DNA of 64,000 bases. It comes from Elmis aenea (taxonomy: Eukaryota; Arthropoda; Insecta; Coleoptera; Elmidae). Shown piece by piece: positions 58,701-64,000 of this stretch (positions are counted from its first letter, which is position 1; every line of letters starts with the position of its first letter). The translations under genes and the position numbers were made by a program. The notes under the pieces were generated by a model, which saw only the letters and a list, made by a program, of their open reading frames with translations, was not told the DNA's origin and searched no databases. The stretch spans positions 62,001 to 126,000 of the forward strand of contig CANTFG010000085.1 in the NCBI GenBank assembly GCA_947652605.1, given 5' to 3'.

Positions 58701-61700
58701 GAAAAGTACAAAGGCTATAGTCTTTGCACTTTTTTCGACAAAAAAATCGATTTTCTTAAAACTACAGCAAATGGCTTCAAACTTCTTATACACGTTAGTT
58801 ATGAGCGAATTAAGGATTATTAGCCCCTAAATACGATTTTTAATTTTTCGTGAAAAATGGGAAAAGTACAAAGGCTAGTCTGCACTTTTTTCGACAAAAA
58901 AATCGATTTTCTTAAAACTACAGCAAATGGCTTCAAACTTCTTATACACGTTAGTTATGAGCGAATTAAGGATTATTAGCCCCTAAATACGATTTTTAAT
59001 TTTTCGCGAAAAATGGGAAAAGTACAAAGGCTATAAGTCTTTGCACTTTTTTCGACAAAAAAATCGATTTTCTTAAAACTACAGCAAATGGCTTCAAACT
59101 TCTTAAACACGTTAGTTATGAGCAATTTAAGGATTATTAGCCCCTAAATACGATTTTTAATTTTTCGCGAAAAATGGGAGAAGTACAAAGGCTATAGTCT
59201 TTGCACTTTTTTCGACAAAAAAATCGATTTTCTTAAAACTACAGCAAATGGCTTCAAACTTCTTAAACACGTTAGTTATGAGCAATTTAAAGATTATTAG
59301 CCCCTAAATACGATTTTTAATTTTTCGTGAAAAATGGGAAAAGTACAAAGGCTATAGTCTTTGCACTTTTTTCGACAAAAAAATCGATATTCTTAAAACT
59401 ACAGCAAATGGCTTCAAACTTCTTATACACGTTAGTTACGAGCAAGTTAAGGATTATTAGCCCCTAAATACGATTTTTAATTTTTCGCGAAAAATGGGAA
59501 AAGTACAAAGGCTATAGTCTGCACTTTTTTCGACAAAAAAATCGATTTTCTTAAAACTACAGCAAATGGCTTCAAACTTCTTATACACGTTAGTTATGAG
59601 CGAATTAAGGATTATTAGCCCCTAAATACGATTTTTAATTTTTCGTGAAAAATGGGAAAAGTACAAAGGCTATAGTCTGCACTTTTTTCGACAAAAAAAT
59701 CGATTTTCTTAAAACTATAGCAAATGGCTTCAAACTTCTTAAACACGTTAGTTACGAGCAAGTTAAGGATTATTAGCCCCTAAATACGATTTTTAATTTT
59801 TCGCGAAAAATGGGAAAAGTACAAAGGCTATAGTCTTTGCACTTTTTTCGACAAAAAAATCGATTTTCTTAAAACTACAGCAAATGGCTTCAAACTTCTT
59901 ATACACGTTAGTTACGAGCAAGTTAAGGATTATTAGCCCCTAAATACGATTTTTAATTTTTCGCGAAAAATGGGAAAAGTACAAAGGCTATAGTCTTTGC
60001 ACTTTTTTCGAAAAAAAAAATCGATTTTCTTAAAACTACAGCAAATGGCTTCAAACTTCTTATACACGTTAGTTACGAGCAAGTTAAGGATTATTAGCCC
60101 CTAAATACGATTTTTAATTTTTCGTGAAAAATGGGAAAAGTACAAAGGCTATAGTCTTTGCACTTTTTTCGACAAAAAAATCGATTTTCTTAAAACTACA
60201 GCAAATGGCTTCAAACTTCTTATACACGTTAGTTATGAGCGAATTAAGGATTATTAGCCCCTAAATACGATTTTTAATTTTTCGTGAAAAATGGGAAAAG
60301 TACAAAGGCTATAGTCTTTGCACTTTTTTCGACAAAAAAAATCGATTTTTTTAAAACTATAGCAAATGGCTTCAAACTTCTTAAACACGTTAGTTACGAG
60401 CAAGTTAAGGATTATTAGCCCCTAAATACGATTTTTAATTTTTTGCGAAAAATGGGAAAAGTACAAAGGCTATAGTCTTTGCACTTTTTTCGACAAAAAA
60501 ATCGATTTTCTTAAAACTACAGCAAATGGCTTCAAACTTCTTATACAAGTTAGTTATGAGCGAATTAAGGATTATTAGCCCCTAAATACGATTTTTAATT
60601 TTTCGCGAAAAATGGGAAAAGTACAAAGGCTATAGTCTGCACTTTTTTCGACAAAAAAATCGATTTTCTTAAAACTACAGCAAATGGCTTCAAACTTCTT
60701 ATACACGTTAGTTATGAGCGAATTAAGGATTATTAGCCCCTAAATACGATTTTTAATTTTTCGTGAAAAATGGGAAAAGTACAAAGGCTATATATAGTCT
60801 TTGCACTTTTTTCGACAAAAAAATCGATTTTTTTAAAACTATAGCAAATGGCTTCAAACTTCTTAAACATGTTAGTTACGAGCAAGTTAAGGATTATTAG
60901 CCCCTAAATACGATTTTTAATTTTTCGCGAAAAATGGGAAAAGTACAAAGGCTATGTCTTTGCACTTTTTTCGACAAAAAAATCGATTTTCTTAAAACTA
61001 CAGCAAATGGCTTCAAACTTCTTATACACGTTAGTTACGAGCAAGTTAAGGATTATTAGCCCCTAAATACGATTTTTAATTTTTCGTGAAAAATGGGAAA
61101 AGTACAAAGGCTATAGTCTGCACTTTTTTCGACAAAAAAATCGATTTTCTTAAAACTACAGCAAATGGCTTCAAACTTCTTATACACGTTAGTTATGAGC
61201 GAATTAAGGATTATTAGCCCCTAAATACGATTTTTAATTTTTCGCGAAAAATGGGAAAAGTACAAAGGCTATTATAGTCTTTGCACTTTTTTCGACAAAA
61301 AAATCGATTTTCTTAAAACTATAGCAAATGGCTTCAAACTTCTTAAACACGTTAGTTACGAGCAAGTTAAGGATTATTAGCCCCTAAATACGATTTTTAA
61401 TTTTTCGCGAAAAATGGGAAAAGTACAAAGGCTATAGTCTTTGCACTTTTTTCGACAAAAAAATCGATTTTCTTAAAACTACAGCAAATGGCTTCAAACT
61501 TCTTAAACACGTTAGTTATGAGCAATTTAAAGATTATTAGCCCCTAAATACGATTTTTAATTTTTCGTGAAAAATGGGAAAAGTACAAAGGCTATAGTCT
61601 GCACTTTTTTCGACAAAAAAATCGATTTTCTTAAAACTACAGCAAATGGCTTCAAACTTCTTATACACGTTAGTTATGAGCGAATTAAGGATTATTAGCC

Positions 61701-64000
61701 CCTAAATACGATTTTTAATTTTTCGTGAAAAATGGGAAAAGTACAAAGGCTATAGTCTGCACTTTTTTCGACAAAAAAATCGATTTTCTTAAAACTACAG
61801 CAAATGGCTTCAAACTTCTTAAACACGTTAGTTATGAGCAATTTAAAGATTATTAGCCCCTAAATACGATTTTTAATTTTTCGTGAAAAATGGGAAAAGT
61901 ACAAAGGCTATAGTCTTTGCACTTTTTTCGACAAAAAAATCGATTTTCTTAAAACTACAGCAAATGGCTTCAAACTTCTTATACAAGTTAGTTATGAGCG
62001 AATTAAGGATTATTAGCCCCTAAATACGATTTTTAATTTTTCGCGAAAAATGGGAAAAGTACAAAGGCTATTAGCCCCTAAATACGATTTTTAATTTTTC
62101 GCGAAAAATGGGAAAAGTACAAAGGCTATAGTCTTTGCACTTTTTTCGACAAAAAAATCGATTTTCTTAAAACTACAGCAAATGGCTTCAAACTTCTTAT
62201 ACACGTTAGTTACGAGCAAGTTAAGGATTATTAGCCCCTAAATACGATTTTTAATTTTTCGCGAAAAATGGGAAAAGTACAAAGGCTATAGTCTTTGCAC
62301 TTTTTTCGACAAAAAAATCGATTTTCTTAAAACTACAGCAAATGGCTTCAAACTTCTTATACACGTTAGTTACGAGCAAGTTAAGGATTATTAGCCCCTA
62401 AATACGATTTTTAATTTTTCGTGAAAAATGGGAAAAGTACAAAGGCTATAGTCTTTGCACTTTTTTCGACAAAAAAATCGAGTTTCTTAAAACTACAGCA
62501 AATGGCTTCAAACTTCTTATACACGTTAGTTATGAGCGAATTAAGGATTATTAGCCCCTAAATACGATTTTTAATTTTTCGTGAAAAATGGGAAAAGTAC
62601 AAAGGCTAGTCTGCACTTTTTTCGACAAAAAAATCGATTTTCTTAAAACTATAGCAAATGGCTTCAAACTTCTTAAACACGTTAGTTACGAGCAAGTTAA
62701 GGATTATTATTCCCTAAATACGATTTTTAATTTTTCGCGAAAAATGGGAAAAGTACAAAGGCTATAGTCTTTGCACTTTTTTCGACAAAAAAATCGATTT
62801 TCTTAAAACTACAGCAAATGGCTTCAAACTTCTTATACACGTTAGTTACGAGCAAGTTAAGGATTATTAGCCCCTAAATACGATTTTTAATTTTTCGCGA
62901 AAAATGGGAAAAGTACAAAGGCTATAGTCTGCACTTTTTTCGACAAAAAAATCGATTTTCTTAAAACTACAGCAAATGGCTTCAAACTTCTTATACACGT
63001 TAGTTATGAGCGAATTAAGGATTATTAGCCCCTAAATACGATTTTTAATTTTTCGCGAAAAATGGGAAAAGTACAAAGGCTATAAGTCTTTGCACTTTTT
63101 TCGACAAAAAAATCGATTTTCTTAAAACTACAGCAAATGGCTTCAAACTTCTTAAACACGTTAGTTATGAGCAATTTAAGGATTATTAGCCCCTAAATAC
63201 GATTTTTAATTTTTCGCGAAAAATGGGAGAAGTACAAAGGCTATAGTCTTTGCACTTTTTTCGACAAAAAAATCGATTTTCTTAAAACTACAGCAAATGG
63301 CTTCAAACTTCTTAAACACGTTAGTTATGAGCAATTTAAAGATTATTAGCCCCTAAATACGATTTTTAATTTTTCGTGAAAAATGGGAAAAGTACAAAGG
63401 CTAGTCTGCACTTTTTTCGACAAAAAAATCGATTTTCTTAAAACTACAGCAAATGGCTTCAAACTTCTTATACACGTTAGTTATGAGCGAATTAAGGATT
63501 ATTAGCCCCTAAATACGATTTTTAATTTTTCGCGAAAAATGGGAAAAGTACAAAGGCTATAAGTCTTTGCACTTTTTTCGACAAAAAAATCGATTTTCTT
63601 AAAACTACAGCAAATGGCTTCAAACTTCTTAAACACGTTAGTTATGAGCAATTTAAGGATTATTAGCCCCTAAATACGATTTTTAATTTTTCGCGAAAAA
63701 TGGGAGAAGTACAAAGGCTATAGTCTTTGCACTTTTTTCGACAAAAAAATCGATTTTCTTAAAACTACAGCAAATGGCTTCAAACTTCTTAAACACGTTA
63801 GTTATGAGCAATTTAAAGATTATTAGCCCCTAAATACGATTTTTAATTTTTCGTGAAAAATGGGAAAAGTACAAAGGCTATAGTCTTTGCACTTTTTTCG
63901 ACAAAAAAATCGATTTTCTTAAAACTACAGCAAATGGCTTCAAACTTCTTATACACGTTAGTTACGAGCAAGTTAAGGATTATTAGCCCCTAAATACGAT
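49772..64000. repeat. 160-bp AT-rich satellite array, macro-copy 3 (more than 88 units, runs off the window)
   Basis: At least 14.2 kb of the 160-bp unit, over three times the length of the array in copy 2, with no exit junction before the window ends. The start follows copies 1 and 2. Later parts use additional subtypes (TGGGAGAAG, ATGAGCAATTTAAAG, GGCTAGTCTGCAC, GGCTATAAGTC) in recurring orders. Long internal duplications are visible: rare variants at 56837, 56961 and 57756 recur at 62480, 62604 and 63399, each 5,643 bp away. A truncated unit, CAAAGGCTAT joined to TAGCCCCTAA, occurs at 55791 and again at 62072. No genes, and stops in all frames. Confidence 0.95.

Overview
This 64 kb window contains no protein-coding gene that I can support. 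It is eukaryotic satellite DNA: tandem arrays nested in a larger repeat of about 18-20 kb, seen here as two complete junction-to-junction periods plus part of a third. The only recognisable gene-derived sequence is two short antisense pieces that I read as nuclear large-subunit (28S) rRNA, one spanning the R2-retrotransposon target site and one covering the 3' end. They fit a metazoan, probably an arthropod, and suggest that part of the macro-repeat descends from a ribosomal DNA locus. Species cannot be set from the sequence alone.

Each macro-repeat has the same order on the + strand. (1) A block of interspersed 322-bp (L) and 196-bp (S) units sharing a core of about 100 bp (1-1513, 17276-19321, 37030-39078). 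(2) A 10.6-11.2 kb array of a 12-bp unit, consensus CTCCTTCATCTC (1514-12074, 19322-30554, 39079-49771). (3) An array of an AT-rich 160-bp satellite (12075-15430, 30555-35184, 49772 to the window end). (4) A short array of an 8-bp GGACTCTC-like unit (15431-15542, 35185-35296). (5) About 900 bp of 328-bp units made of a 34-37 bp GCAACGGAGA-containing motif (15543-16440, 35297-36194). (6) A 522-bp cassette with 111-bp terminal direct repeats, the antisense 28S pieces and clusters of tiny hairpins (16441-16962, 36195-36716). (7) About 310 bp of otherwise unique GC-richer sequence with two strong palindromes (16963-17275, 36717-37029), leading into the next L/S block. The starts of the 12-bp arrays are 17,808 and 19,757 bp apart.

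Outside the tandem arrays the macro-repeat copies are almost identical by eye, and junctions fall on the same base. Almost all variation is whole-unit gain or loss inside arrays: the 12-bp arrays differ by exact multiples of 12 bp (672 and 132), and the 160-bp array grows from about 21 to 29 to more than 88 units. This pattern fits recent amplification of a long segment with unequal exchange or slippage in the arrays.

The most interesting part is the 522-bp cassette. Read on the minus strand, the 28S pieces lie in rRNA order. The same strand carries eight 4-bp hairpins, most with UUCG or UCCG loops, with paired stem changes between copies, and a longer stem-loop at the 28S 3' end whose G-U pairs form only on that strand. 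It looks like the remains, or an active copy, of a structured rRNA-derived RNA element. The very long open reading frames across the 12-bp arrays follow from a unit length divisible by three and are not annotated as genes.
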